Positions 17,893 through 27,144 of a DNA stretch of 64,000 nt are shown here, in pieces (the first letter of the stretch is position 1; each line of letters begins with the position of its first letter). Source of the stretch: Chloroflexota bacterium (lineage in GTDB: Bacteria > Chloroflexota > Dehalococcoidia > Lucifugimonadales > Lucifugimonadaceae); contig JAQCHZ010000003.1 in assembly GCA_027618835.1 (NCBI GenBank), forward strand, positions 99,879 to 163,878, written 5' to 3'. The notes beneath the pieces were generated by a model, which was given only the letters and a program-made list of their open reading frames with translations, did not search any database and was not told the origin of the DNA. The position numbers and the translations under genes are program-made.

Positions 17893-18350
17893 CAGGTGGT
17901 ACGGGTGCCCTTGAGGATATGAACGAGCTGTACGAAGCGATCATTCTCGATCACTATCGTAGCCCGCGGAATACCGCGACTGTTGAAGAACCGGATATCG
18001 ACTTTGAAGTGAATAATCCGTTTTGCGGAGATGAGTTTCACATTCAGCTAAAGGTCGAAAATGACGCTGTTTCGCAGGTTGGCATTACGGGGCGAGGGTG
18101 TGCGATTAGCCAGGCGTCGGCTTCGTTGCTGGCAGAGCTAGTCAAAGGCAAATCTGCTTCCGAGGTTGAATCGGCAGTAAGTGCGGTGCGTCGTCTGTTG
18201 AAGGGCGAAGAGATCACTGACGCAGAGGCCGGTATTCTTGGCGATATCGAGGCGCTTGGCGGTGTTCGGAAGTTCCCTGTTCGCATTAAGTGCGCACTAC
18301 TGAGCTGGGTTGGCTTGGGCGATGCGCTGCGGGATCACGTGGTGAAGTAG
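17889..18350 (+). CDS. sufU: SufU sulfur-transfer / scaffold protein
   Basis: A 153-residue IscU-fold protein with the three conserved cysteines in 'NPFCGDE', 'GRGCAIS' and 'RIKCALL', and 'LYEAIILDHYRSPRN' near the start. SufU proteins take sulfur from SufS through a zinc-bound ligand exchange. The insert between the second and third Cys is of SufU length. This is the last gene of the operon; no SufT, SufE or Rieske gene follows. Confidence 0.94.
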   Translation: MTGGTGALEDMNELYEAIILDHYRSPRNTATVEEPDIDFEVNNPFCGDEFHIQLKVENDAVSQVGITGRGCAISQASASLLAELVKGKSASEVESAVSAVRRLLKGEEITDAEAGILGDIEALGGVRKFPVRIKCALLSWVGLGDALRDHVVK

Positions 18351-18394
18351 CGTTAGTCGCGGTCGTCATCAGATGACTCGGCTCCGCGTCGGCG

Positions 18395-18473
18395 TTTAGT
18401 TCCATCGTCGTCGGACGACTCAGTCACGCGTCGCAGTTCTCCCCCTAACTCCCCCGATCTGGGAGAGGACCGA
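18395..18473 (+). repeat. intergenic repeat family, copy 2 (with a degenerate neighbour)
   Basis: TAGTTCCATCGTCGTCGGAC and the CAGTCACGCGTCGCAGTTCTCC core are followed by the hairpin CTCCC-CCGATCT-GGGAG. The hairpin arm sequence differs from copy 1 on both sides together. A decayed partial copy with GTCGTCATCAGATGACTCGG and CCGCGTCGGCG lies just upstream at 18360-18394. It sits in the convergent gap after sufU, which spans 18351-18670 and holds no gene. Confidence 0.82.
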
Positions 18474-18518
18474 TTGTGCCGCTGATTCCATCAATCAAAC
18501 TAGCCCGCAATGACCAAT

Positions 18519-18544
18519 GTCATCCTGAATTCATTTTCAGGATC
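18519..18544. repeat. TCCTGAA/TTCAGGA palindromic element, copy 1
   Basis: GTCATCCTGAA-TTCATT-TTCAGGATC is a 7-bp stem. A relative at 62931-62958 reads TTCTGAA/TTCAGAA, so both arms changed together. It lies between repeat copies 2 and 3. Confidence 0.6.
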
Positions 18545-18580
18545 TTTCTCCCCCAATTGCAGCGTTGGAATTGCGTTATA

Positions 18581-18654
18581 GCTCCGGGCGGCGTCGAACG
18601 ACTTGGTAGCGAGCTTCATTCTCCTACCCTAGCCCTTCCGTCCGGAATGGGACA
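18581..18654 (+). repeat. intergenic repeat family, copy 3
   Basis: GTCGAACGACTTGGTAGCGA and a TTCATTCTCCTACCCTAGCC stretch, then the hairpin CCCTTCCGTCCGGAATGGG. The core is more diverged than in copies 1 and 4. It ends just before the stop of the minus-strand solute-binding protein. Confidence 0.78.
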
Positions 18655-18670
18655 GCTGCAGCGTTGGTTG

Positions 18671-20383
18671 CTATTCTTTGGCCGTGAGCCAGACCCTTGT
18701 TAAGAAGTCGGTGTCGCCTCTTGGGGTGTACGGCTTGAAGTCGTTGACGTAGTCCCAGAGCATCCAATGGGTGGTTCTGGTTTTCGCAATGAATCGATGT
18801 GATCCGGCAAGAATTAGCTGTTGGATTTCAAACAGCATGTCACCACGCTTTGCCGAATCGTATTCTCGTGCTTGAGCTTCGATTAATCGGTCGATTTCAG
18901 GGTTGGAATAGCCGGTTGTATTCCATGGGCCGTCGGAGTGATGGACGGCGAACAGATATGCGGTTGTGCTCGATATGGGCGGCGGAGCACCGACCATGAT
19001 GTCGTAGTCGCCAGTGATCCAAACTTCGTCTCCGAATACGCGAGTTGATACTCGTTCGACATCGGCTCGAATTCCGACGGAGGCTAGCCCTGCTGCCATT
19101 TCATTGGCTTGATCTATGTATTCCTGACCGAACTCACCGACTTTGATGATGACGTTGTCGGTTGGTTTGAGCGAAGCGGTGGCGAGGAGCGTGTTTGCTA
19201 AATCTGGGTCGTTGAAACGATCTTCAAAATCGTAAATGATCCTCCACCAGCCAGCGTAGGGCGGAAGCCCGAGACTTGAGTCCTGGTAAGTACCACCGAC
19301 GATCGTTACGATGATGTCGCTACCTGGGTAATCCAATATCGGATACGGGTCCAGCGTCAGCATCATCGCTTCTCGGACGGCTTGCTTATCCATTGGACTT
19401 CGATTGGTATTTAGTGCGATCTCAATGCCAGCGGCTGGGTTATCAATGCCGATGTAGCGGATTTCTTCGAACCTCTCACGTGCGTCAGTGATGGAGTCAC
19501 GGCTCGCCTGCGCTAGGTCGATGACCTTGGATCGCATGCCAGCGACCCTGACTGATTCGGAGGGGATGAATTGAATGTCGATGCCATCGAGATATGGGAA
19601 TTCGTCGTCGTCGTAGTCAGGATTGGCGATGAGGATCGTGGTTTCCGCATGCACTTCGCTGGCGATCCACGGACCGCTACCGACGGTTGGACCCCTTCGT
19701 AAATCGCCGCTCACTTCTACCGCCTCTTTGGCGACGATTCGTGAATGTGAGTCGGCAAGTTTCTCAAGTACCTCTGAGTCAGGAGAATTTAGCCGAATCA
19801 GGATTTCTCGTTCGCCTACAGCAGTGAATTCGGTGATGTTTGATAGCAGTGGTGAGTTTGCGTAACCGGCGTTTGCCTGACGATTGAGACTGTATACAAC
19901 GTCTTGAGCGGTTACTGGTCGCCCGTTTAACGGCGGTAGGTTTTGCCAGGTCACATCATCTCTAAGCAGGATTTTGAATGTGAGCGGTGCAGTTTGTTCC
20001 CACGTGTCACATAAATCGCAAACGACGGTCGAGTTACCGTTGGCGGTGTCGAACTTGAAAAGTCGGGAGTAGGCGAGCCCGGCACCCCAGCTAGCGAGAG
20101 ATGATGAAGCCGTCAGATGCGGATCACTGTGCGGCGGACCTTCTGGAATTGCAAATCGCAGTATGCCGCCGCGTTGAAGACCGGCGGGAGGCGTAACGGT
20201 AGATGTTGCTGGAATTGCAGTCGGGGTAGCAAATGGCGTTGCAGTTGGCCCGAGTGTCGATGTTGGAGTAGGAGCGGCTGTGGGAGCGACATTCGCTGTA
20301 GCGGTGATGGTCGTCTCAGGTTCTGAACCAGAACATTGCGCCATCAGCAACACCGTGATGAACAGCACGGTCGTTGTCAGCAT
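18671..20383 (-). CDS. family 5 ABC transporter solute-binding lipoprotein
   Basis: About 570 residues. The N-terminal hydrophobic signal 'MLTTTVLFITVLLMAQC' is followed by a Thr/Pro-rich linker of about 45 residues, then a DppA/OppA-type SBP_bac_5 domain ('GGILRFAIPEGPPHSDPH', 'LLRDDVTWQNLPPLNGRPVTAQDVVYS'). The lipid-modified Cys has Gln at -1, which is unusual for a lipobox. The start is placed at ATG 20383 by the signal peptide; the frame stays open to 20548. No permease or ATPase genes lie nearby, so it may serve a distant peptide/opine-type transporter. Confidence 0.85.
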   Translation of the reverse strand: MLTTTVLFITVLLMAQCSGSEPETTITATANVAPTAAPTPTSTLGPTATPFATPTAIPATSTVTPPAGLQRGGILRFAIPEGPPHSDPHLTASSSLASWGAGLAYSRLFKFDTANGNSTVVCDLCDTWEQTAPLTFKILLRDDVTWQNLPPLNGRPVTAQDVVYSLNRQANAGYANSPLLSNITEFTAVGEREILIRLNSPDSEVLEKLADSHSRIVAKEAVEVSGDLRRGPTVGSGPWIASEVHAETTILIANPDYDDDEFPYLDGIDIQFIPSESVRVAGMRSKVIDLAQASRDSITDARERFEEIRYIGIDNPAAGIEIALNTNRSPMDKQAVREAMMLTLDPYPILDYPGSDIIVTIVGGTYQDSSLGLPPYAGWWRIIYDFEDRFNDPDLANTLLATASLKPTDNVIIKVGEFGQEYIDQANEMAAGLASVGIRADVERVSTRVFGDEVWITGDYDIMVGAPPPISSTTAYLFAVHHSDGPWNTTGYSNPEIDRLIEAQAREYDSAKRGDMLFEIQQLILAGSHRFIAKTRTTHWMLWDYVNDFKPYTPRGDTDFLTRVWLTAKE

Positions 20384-20807
20384 CCGGTGATAACCCAACG
20401 ATGATTCATTTATCAAGCCAGATTTAGGGACTCTGAAAAATCTAACTATTCCGTGGGGACTCAGGGTGCTGTGCATGATGGGATAAAGGATAACTTCCAC
20501 TTCATAGGATCGGCTGAATGCATTCACATCAAATATTAGCCAGTACAAGCCGTGATTTATCTCACGGTTTCGGTGCGGTCAGTGCTTCCTCTAGATACGG
20601 TGAGTGTGCTTAGTTCGATTCATGTAAGGCGAAAGTTCGACACGAACGTAATTTCGTGGACTTCGATCTTCGTTGTTCGGATAATGGGTAATTTTTACTC
20701 CCGGTTTTATTCGTGAGAAGAGTTATCTTTCTGGATACACTCCATAGCCATCGGCTGCGGGAAGATAACGGTAAGCAACTGCTGGCTTAAACATTGCAAG
20801 GTGGACA
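20384..20807. other. divergent intergenic region
   Basis: 424 bases between two divergent lipoprotein genes. Nothing here looks coding once the signal-peptide start is used for the minus-strand gene. Promoters for both genes should lie here, but I could not find a convincing -35/-10 pair. No repeat copy is present. Confidence 0.5.
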
Positions 20808-22061
20808 TTGATAAAGGTTGTACTGGCGATCATGGTTCTTGTTGTACTGACTGTAACGAGCGCGTGCAATCAGGACGGTGTGGCCCCAACCATCGAATCA
20901 TCAACAGTTTTCATTCGACCTACTATGACACCTATTCCTGATTTGAAATCTTCATCGACGTTTTCGGTAGGCCTCACGTACGGAAACGTTTCAGGGAATA
21001 AGTATTTTCCTGGTTCTGCAAATATTCGAGATGGAGCTGAGCCAACTGCGTACCAGTTTGAAATAAATTCGGCTCGGTGGGTGATCGGTTCTATGGGGCC
21101 TCGCGGTGAAATCGTGTGGTCGATGGTTGGAGATCACGGATCGAATGGTGTGTTTCGCACGGCCGCTGATGGCGAATTGGTCCCGACCGGAGCGATCTAC
21201 GGCTCTCAACTTGATGAGCTGGTTCCGTCAATGCTGTTGGTAGGTGAACTCACAACTGATGGCAATGATCCGGGTGCTGTTAGATTTGAAGATATTCACG
21301 CCGATGGTCGTAACCATTTACTTCTTGGCGTTAGGTTTGAAGAATTCGGTGATCAAACCGCGATAACTTACAGAGGCTTGAGCACTTTGTACTCACTCGA
21401 CGTTTTGCCCGACGCCGTTACGGTTATTGACGGTGCTGTGAATTTGTATTCATACGCCGAACCGACACATCGTTATCCGCATGGTGCACTTGGCGATAAA
21501 ACGGAGTGGGCAGCGCTGAACGCTATTCCTTTGAGTAGTGAAAACAGGAAGCTTAGGCAGCACATCCTCCAAGGTGACGAGGTGTTTGAAGCCCTGTTCC
21601 CGCTGGTTGCTGATGTGAACGGCGATGAGGTTCAAGAGATTGTCACGACGGTGAGTGATCCTGCTAGTGGAGCTCGATTGGTGGTGTTCGATTACGACGA
21701 AAATGGTCTGAGCGTCATCGCTGAGTCCGATCCTGTTGGTACTGGCTTCCGGTGGTTACACCAAATCGCTGTTGCGCCGTTTGGTCCCAATGGCGAAATA
21801 GAGATCGCAGTAGTGGAGACACCTCATGTAGGCGGGATTGCTAAGTTTTACCGATTAGTCGATGGCAGGCTGGAATTGGTTGCATCGAAGGCTGGTGGTT
21901 ACATGTCGCACGTGAATGGATCACGGAACTTGGATCAGGCAGTGGCTGGTGACTTTGATGGCGATGGTGCCGTGGAGTTGATCGTGCCGTCTCGATACCA
22001 GAAATCGTTGATAGCTCTGCGCAGAATCGGTGATTCAGTTGAGGAAGTGTGGGAGCTATAA
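20808..22061 (+). CDS. VCBS/FG-GAP-type lipoprotein, ending at an in-frame TAA
   Basis: 417 residues to the first stop. It has a lipoprotein signal ('VLTVTSAC'), then a beta-rich exported domain with FG-GAP/VCBS-like segments ('VADVNGDEVQEIV', 'VAGDFDGDGAVELIV'), probably a beta-propeller. The TTG start is supported by AAGGTGG just upstream. After the TAA (22059-22061) the same frame stays open for 34 codons to a TAG at 22164-22166. It reads like the missing last blade ('NLAVVETNDGGLALGVG', 'TEDGILHIWQ'), so the intact gene probably spans 20808-22166 and the TAA is a lesion or error. Function unknown. Confidence 0.82.
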   Translation: MIKVVLAIMVLVVLTVTSACNQDGVAPTIESSTVFIRPTMTPIPDLKSSSTFSVGLTYGNVSGNKYFPGSANIRDGAEPTAYQFEINSARWVIGSMGPRGEIVWSMVGDHGSNGVFRTAADGELVPTGAIYGSQLDELVPSMLLVGELTTDGNDPGAVRFEDIHADGRNHLLLGVRFEEFGDQTAITYRGLSTLYSLDVLPDAVTVIDGAVNLYSYAEPTHRYPHGALGDKTEWAALNAIPLSSENRKLRQHILQGDEVFEALFPLVADVNGDEVQEIVTTVSDPASGARLVVFDYDENGLSVIAESDPVGTGFRWLHQIAVAPFGPNGEIEIAVVETPHVGGIAKFYRLVDGRLELVASKAGGYMSHVNGSRNLDQAVAGDFDGDGAVELIVPSRYQKSLIALRRIGDSVEEVWEL

Positions 22062-22250
22062 CTTGATTCGAGAATTAGTACCAATTTGGCAGTTGTCGAA
22101 ACTAACGACGGTGGGTTGGCACTGGGAGTTGGAACCGAAGATGGCATATTGCACATCTGGCAGTAGCTCGTAGTTGCTCTTGAACCGTTAGAATCTCGCT
22201 CGCTAGCCTAGCTCGACTAACGATGCTCACCAATCGCTCAGGAAATAAGA

Positions 22251-23138
22251 ATGACTAAGCTCAATATCATGGCATCTCGCCATTCTGCTTTTTACAGTCC
22301 AATGATCTGCACCATCGCCGGTGGCTTTCTTGAAAAAGAAGGATTGACCGGCGAATACCACGTTGTAGAAGCTGGTGGAAGCAGCGGTGGAGCAGTTGCT
22401 GAGGGTCGAATGGATGTTGCTCAGGCGGCGGTTTCAGCTAGTTGGGGTCCTTTGGACAACGGCTCAAGAGCGCCTTTTGCTCATTTCGCACAGATAAATC
22501 GATACGATGGATTTTTCATTGCAGGACGTGAAGCCGATTCTGATTTCTCTTGGAAGAAGCTTTTGAGCGGTAAGTTCCTGCACGTTCATGGTGGTCAGCC
22601 GGAAGCAATGCTTCGGTACGGTGCACACAAGATGGGTATTGATCTGGCGGATGTTGACGACATCGATTCGCCCGGTGGTGATGCAATGATGTCCCAGTGG
22701 CGAAATGGCGAGGGCGACTATTTTCACGAACAGGGTTCATTCCCGCAGCAGCTCGAACACGATTGCCAGGGACACATTGTCGGGTCGGTAGGTGAGGCTG
22801 TAGGTCCTGTCGCATTCTCAAGTTTAGTAGGACGTTGGGACTGGCTCGAGACAGACGACGCCAAGCGATTTGCTGCCGCATTCAAAGCTTCTCGTGAATG
22901 GGTCAATACGGCTGATCCCGCTGAGGTCGCAAAGGCGGAAGCCAGCTTCTTCCCTGACATGGCTGAATCGGCGGTTGCTGCAGCTGTTGGTGCTTATCAG
23001 AAGCTTGGAACGTGGTCTGGCGGAATCGCCATTGAACACGAGCTGTACGAATCGGCGCTCGATGTGTTTGAGCATTCGGGTATGGTCGGGTCACGCCACT
23101 CATACGATGAAGTGGTTGCTCCTCCTCCGGGGATTTAA
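22251..23138 (+). CDS. NMT1/THI5-like ligand-binding protein without signal peptide
   Basis: 295 residues with the periplasmic-binding-protein type II fold of the NMT1/SsuA family ('ASRHSAFYSPMICTIAGGFL', 'VVEAGGSSGGAVAEGRMDVA', 'DYFHEQGSFPQQL'). There is no N-terminal signal or lipobox and no transporter genes adjoin it. It may therefore be cytoplasmic (THI5-like enzyme or sensor) rather than a transport protein. ATG 22251 follows a weak purine stretch. Confidence 0.75.
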   Translation: MTKLNIMASRHSAFYSPMICTIAGGFLEKEGLTGEYHVVEAGGSSGGAVAEGRMDVAQAAVSASWGPLDNGSRAPFAHFAQINRYDGFFIAGREADSDFSWKKLLSGKFLHVHGGQPEAMLRYGAHKMGIDLADVDDIDSPGGDAMMSQWRNGEGDYFHEQGSFPQQLEHDCQGHIVGSVGEAVGPVAFSSLVGRWDWLETDDAKRFAAAFKASREWVNTADPAEVAKAEASFFPDMAESAVAAAVGAYQKLGTWSGGIAIEHELYESALDVFEHSGMVGSRHSYDEVVAPPPGI

Positions 23139-23143
23139 CTTTC

Positions 23144-23908
23144 TTATCGCTGGGCGATGATGAACATTCTTTTGAACGGGAATATCGTCGTGCCATCGGC
23201 TTGTTTCGGATACGCCTTCGCAACGATTTCAGCGTAGGTGTTTTCGAAATCGGATAGCTCCGGCTCATCGAGTGCATCAAGAAGTGGTTTGAGCCACGTG
23301 CCCTTGGTCCACTCTTTTATTGGATTGTCGCCGGTGAGCACCTGTTGATACTCGGTCTCCCAGACGTCCAGAGAGCTTGCCAGCGGCGAGAGCAGGTCTA
23401 TGTAGAACGGCGGTGGCTCGACGGGGGCAGGCCGTAACAGCGGTTCGAGTTTGCTGCGCCATGGACCGTTTAGTGCTGCTTCCGAAATCGATGTATGCGA
23501 GAGCGCTCCGAAGTTTCGTGGCATCTGCACAGCGAACACTCCGCCAACGGTGATAGACGACATCAGGCGGGTGAACAAATCTGAGTGATCGCCAATCCAA
23601 TGCAGTGCCGCATTGGTGAATATTAGTTCAGCTGGCTCTTTGGGCACCCATGATCCGATATCGCCTACTTCCCACTCGATGTTTGAGGCGCGCTCGGCTG
23701 CTTTCTTAAGCATCTCTTCCGAATCATCAATGCCAATTATTCGGGCATTGGGCCATCGAGTGGCAAGCAATTCGGTAACGTTGCCTGCTCCGGCACCGAG
23801 GTCATAAACAATCGAAGGTGATTCGAGATTAACTCGGTTCAGTAGGTCGACTGCAGGACGAAGCCGGTGCCCGGCGAATTTCAAGTACTGGGAGGGATCC
23901 CAAGGCAT
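23144..23908 (-). CDS. tam: trans-aconitate 2-methyltransferase
   Basis: A 254-residue class I SAM methyltransferase. It has 'MPWDPSQYLKFAGHRLRPA' at the start (typical of Tam), motif I 'VYDLGAGAGNVTELL', 'IGIDDSEEML' and 'NAALHWIGDH'. It methylates trans-aconitate, an inhibitor of aconitase. It converges with the NMT1-like gene, with stops 5 bases apart. Confidence 0.88.
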   Translation of the reverse strand: MPWDPSQYLKFAGHRLRPAVDLLNRVNLESPSIVYDLGAGAGNVTELLATRWPNARIIGIDDSEEMLKKAAERASNIEWEVGDIGSWVPKEPAELIFTNAALHWIGDHSDLFTRLMSSITVGGVFAVQMPRNFGALSHTSISEAALNGPWRSKLEPLLRPAPVEPPPFYIDLLSPLASSLDVWETEYQQVLTGDNPIKEWTKGTWLKPLLDALDEPELSDFENTYAEIVAKAYPKQADGTTIFPFKRMFIIAQR

Positions 23909-23943
23909 GGATTGAGTCTTTCGGGTCTGCGTGATGTTTGGGG

Positions 23944-24528
23944 CTAGTTAGGCGTCGTCGTCGGAAAATCGGTTTCGTCGAAATCTCGCTTTAGCAATCC
24001 GAACACCCTAGCCCAACGTTGAATTTGACCATCTTCGAATAGCAAAGGTTTCCACCCAAGTTTTAGGTAGATGTTGATAGCTGGTAACCGGAAATCATCT
24101 GTCGAAAGATATGAGTAAGTTGGTGCATTATCGGCAAGCACTTGCGTGGCGGCTGCGATAGTCGCTTGGCCCGCACCTGTTCCTCGATGATCGGAATGCG
24201 CGACGACCCACTGAAGGCTGTGACCGTCGGGGTACTGCGACTTGACGTATACCGCGGCAGTTGATGCCGCGACAACGGTGTCCGTCGGCATATGTTCGAC
24301 AACGAAAAATCCGTCGGGCAGGGTGTGCTTCATCAGATCGCCAAATGGAACAGCATCTTCGAACGCCGTGGCGAACGTTCGAGAATACGACTGCATATCG
24401 TCGAGCGTTGCCTGTCGCAAAAGATAGCCCGCAGCAGGGGCTGGAATGGACGGGACCGATTCGTTGCCACGAATCATCTCCAGCTGCGGTTTGATCGATT
24501 TTCCGTCCGGGGCACGTAACTCGTTCAA
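23944..24528 (-). CDS. GNAT-family N-acetyltransferase
   Basis: 194 residues. The acetyl-CoA-binding motif A appears as 'LQWVVAHSDHRGTGAGQATI', followed by 'YLKLGWKPLLFEDGQIQRW'. The substrate is not predictable. The start overlaps the stop of the upstream DapA-family gene by 4 bases, so the two are co-translated; the acetyl acceptor may belong to the same pathway. Confidence 0.82.
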   Translation of the reverse strand: MNELRAPDGKSIKPQLEMIRGNESVPSIPAPAAGYLLRQATLDDMQSYSRTFATAFEDAVPFGDLMKHTLPDGFFVVEHMPTDTVVAASTAAVYVKSQYPDGHSLQWVVAHSDHRGTGAGQATIAAATQVLADNAPTYSYLSTDDFRLPAINIYLKLGWKPLLFEDGQIQRWARVFGLLKRDFDETDFPTTTPN

Positions 24529-25418
24529 ATCGCAGCGACTCCGAGTCGCTCGATGAGTGCGTCGAGCTCGAGGTAAATGCCGCTGTCGGGTTTCACTGCC
24601 GGCAAGCGTGGGTAGGCTTCTGTGAACACACCGCGTCGTTTAAGAATCTCTTTGGCAACCCAATAGAGCTGACCTTCTGCGAGCGTGTAAAGCTTTACCA
24701 GTGGGTAATAGTGGTTCCACAGCGATTCAGCTGCTTGTTCCTCTCCTGATTGGAAATGGTCCCACGTTTTTCGGGCGATGTCGCACAGTGCGATGCCTTG
24801 CATGGTTCCCTTGGCTCCGCGTCTCATTTCTTCGATGAAGAAGACTCCGTTAGCTCCGCCGAACATCGATATTTTGTCTCCTGCCAATTCGGCAGTTTCG
24901 GAGAATCGATTAGAAGTAGGAAGCGTTTCGATCTTGGCGTAGCAAAGGTTTTCGTTAGCGCTTGCTAGGTCGGCGAGAAGCGCAGGTGACATGCCTGCGC
25001 CGGTCATGTCTTGCATGTAGATAGGTAGTTCAGCGCTCTCGGCTACATCGATGAAGTGTTGGCGAACGAGAGACGTCGGAATGCCCAAAACTGCTGGCGG
25101 GGCGATCATTACGGCGTCGGCTCCGAGCACTTTGGCGACCCGGGTGTAGTGGATGGTTTGAACGGTGGAGGGCGCTCCCGTGTTCATCACGACTTTGATT
25201 CGTCCGTTTGCCTGATCGACCACTGCACTGAGAACTTCGTCACGTTCGTGGTCGTCGAGCTTGTTTACTTCTGATCCGTAGGCAATGCCCACGCCGTGGA
25301 CTCCGCCTCGTATGGCGTATTCAACTTCTGTTCGAAGGTCTTCAAAAACGATTTGTCCCGCCGCATTGAACGGCATTTGAAGGATCGGGAAGACCCCGCT
25401 GAAACTGCGGTCTGGCAT
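24525..25418 (-). CDS. DapA-family (dihydrodipicolinate synthase-like) aldolase/lyase
   Basis: A 297-residue TIM barrel. The Schiff-base lysine is in 'CYAKIETLPTS', and 'GVHGVGIAYGSEVNKLDDHER' replaces the usual GTTGE loop. The barrel tyrosine is in 'PIYMQDMTG'. The altered loop argues against DapA itself and for a catabolic keto-acid lyase or dehydratase. An aldehyde dehydrogenase gene upstream on the same strand would oxidise a semialdehyde product, as in sugar-acid degradation. A hairpin at 25482 separates the two. Confidence 0.85.
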   Translation of the reverse strand: MPDRSFSGVFPILQMPFNAAGQIVFEDLRTEVEYAIRGGVHGVGIAYGSEVNKLDDHERDEVLSAVVDQANGRIKVVMNTGAPSTVQTIHYTRVAKVLGADAVMIAPPAVLGIPTSLVRQHFIDVAESAELPIYMQDMTGAGMSPALLADLASANENLCYAKIETLPTSNRFSETAELAGDKISMFGGANGVFFIEEMRRGAKGTMQGIALCDIARKTWDHFQSGEEQAAESLWNHYYPLVKLYTLAEGQLYWVAKEILKRRGVFTEAYPRLPAVKPDSGIYLELDALIERLGVAAI

Positions 25419-25481
25419 AGATTCACCCCCGTATCGAAAATCGTGTCACCCATGTGGCAGTCGCGATTTAGCGACTTGGTA

Positions 25482-25522
25482 GTGTCCGGTGATCGGCATC
25501 AAAGATGTTGATCACCGGACAC
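25482..25522 (-). terminator. hairpin after aldehyde dehydrogenase gene
   Basis: A perfect 13-bp stem GTGTCCGGTGATC/GATCACCGGACAC with a 15-base loop, placed 22 bases beyond the aldehyde dehydrogenase stop. There is no U-run, so it may be an attenuator or mRNA-end stabiliser rather than a strong terminator. Confidence 0.55.
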
Positions 25523-25543
25523 ATAAGCTATCAGGGATGAGGG

Positions 25544-27004
25544 CTATGTTGCACTACGGTCGACGTAGATCGTCTTCGTTTGGGTGAAGAATTCGATTGC
25601 TGCCTTGCCTTGTTCACGGTCGCCAGAAGAACTCGACTTCATGCCACCGAATGGAACTTGCGGCTCTAGTCCGGCGGTTTCGCCGTTGATCTTCACGACG
25701 CCCGCTTCGATGCGGTCGGCGAAATCGAGCACTGAGTTTAGATCCTTCGTGAAGATACCTGCACTCAGGCCGTATTCGACAGAGTTGGCGATGTTCAACG
25801 CGTCTTCAGCATCCGCTGCAGAGAGAATCGACAGCACTGGGCCGAAGATTTCTTCGCAGGCAACAAAAGCGTCGCTTGCAACGTTGTTTATGACGGTTGG
25901 TTCGACATAAGTTCCCTTGTCGAATCCGTTGCCAGATGGAACTCCACCACCAGCAAGGATTGATCCGCCGTCGGCAACGCCACGGGCGATCATAGAGGCG
26001 ATGTTGTCTTTCGATGCTTGGTCGATGACAGGAACGATGATTGATTGCGGGTCTGAACCGGCGCCGATCTTGAGGGCGTTGGTCTTTTCGACAACGAGGT
26101 TAGTGAATTCTTCCATGATGTTGCCGACCACGATTGCTCGGGATGTTGCCGTGCACTTCTGGCCTGAGTACTTCATGGCTCCTGAAACGGTAATTTCAGC
26201 CGCCTGTTCAAGGTCGGCGTCGGGAAGAACGATTACGGGGTTTTTACCGCCCATTTCGAGCTGGTAACGCTTGCCACGTTTTGCCGATTCTGCTGCGATG
26301 TTCATTCCGATTCGAGTCGAACCGGTGAACGATATTGCGGCAACCTTGTCGTTCGTTATGAGTTCATTTCCGACCGTTGCGCCAGATCCGGTGATGAGGT
26401 TGAACACGCCAGCTGGTAGATCAACGGCTTCCCACATTCTAGCGATGAGTGTTGCGACTCCCGGAGTTGCCGAAGCTGGCTTCAGAACGATTGTGTTGCC
26501 GTAGACCAGAGCCGGAGCCATCTTCCAGATCGGGATGGCGAATGGGAAGTTCCAGGGGGTGATGAGGCTGACTACGCCGAGAGGCATCCGGTTCGTGTAG
26601 AGCAGGATATTTGGGTTGACCGAGGGGACAACCGAACCGACTGGGTTTGAACCCTCGACGCCATAGTACTGAAGCAGGGCGACCGCTCGACCGATTTCGC
26701 CACGGGATTCGAGAATCGCTTTACCGCATTCTCGAGTGACCATTTGGGCAAATTCTTCGAGATTGGCTTCGAGATACGAGGCAGCTTTTAGCAGGTAGCC
26801 TCCGCGAGCGAGCGAGGAGGTGCGGCGCCAGCTTTCTTTTACGTCGTGTGCCGCATCGATGGCGGCGGCGGCGTCGGCTGATGTGGAGGCTTGAAATTCG
26901 CCAACCACGTCAGATAGATCAGCCGGGTTGGTGCTGGTCGAAACCGCTCCGGAAGAGCCGTCGCTCCAGCTTCCATTTACATAGTTTTGGTATCGCTCTG
27001 CCAT
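25544..27004 (-). CDS. NAD(P)-dependent aldehyde dehydrogenase
   Basis: 486 residues of the ALDH superfamily. The active-site Cys is in 'YSGQKCTATSRAI', the general-base Glu in 'YQLEMGGKNPV', the cofactor loop in 'ISFTGSTRIG' and the N-terminal motif in 'ITPWNFPFAIPIWKMAPAL'. It resembles the semialdehyde / alpha-ketoglutarate-semialdehyde dehydrogenase group. ATG 27004 is chosen over the longer frame because AAGGAAA lies just upstream and the protein then begins 'MAERYQNYVNGSW'. It lies downstream of a decayed two-component system. Confidence 0.92.
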   Translation of the reverse strand: MAERYQNYVNGSWSDGSSGAVSTSTNPADLSDVVGEFQASTSADAAAAIDAAHDVKESWRRTSSLARGGYLLKAASYLEANLEEFAQMVTRECGKAILESRGEIGRAVALLQYYGVEGSNPVGSVVPSVNPNILLYTNRMPLGVVSLITPWNFPFAIPIWKMAPALVYGNTIVLKPASATPGVATLIARMWEAVDLPAGVFNLITGSGATVGNELITNDKVAAISFTGSTRIGMNIAAESAKRGKRYQLEMGGKNPVIVLPDADLEQAAEITVSGAMKYSGQKCTATSRAIVVGNIMEEFTNLVVEKTNALKIGAGSDPQSIIVPVIDQASKDNIASMIARGVADGGSILAGGGVPSGNGFDKGTYVEPTVINNVASDAFVACEEIFGPVLSILSAADAEDALNIANSVEYGLSAGIFTKDLNSVLDFADRIEAGVVKINGETAGLEPQVPFGGMKSSSSGDREQGKAAIEFFTQTKTIYVDRSAT

Positions 27005-27144
27005 CACATTTCCTTCCGCTTCACAAACTATCGGGTTCGATGGCACATACATTACGCTAAGGCGGCTTGTTTTTCGTAGTGAACCTATGAGAAATGGCGT
27101 GTTAGTCGAAAATTTGCTTTGCGCCAAGACGCACAAAGTGGCCT

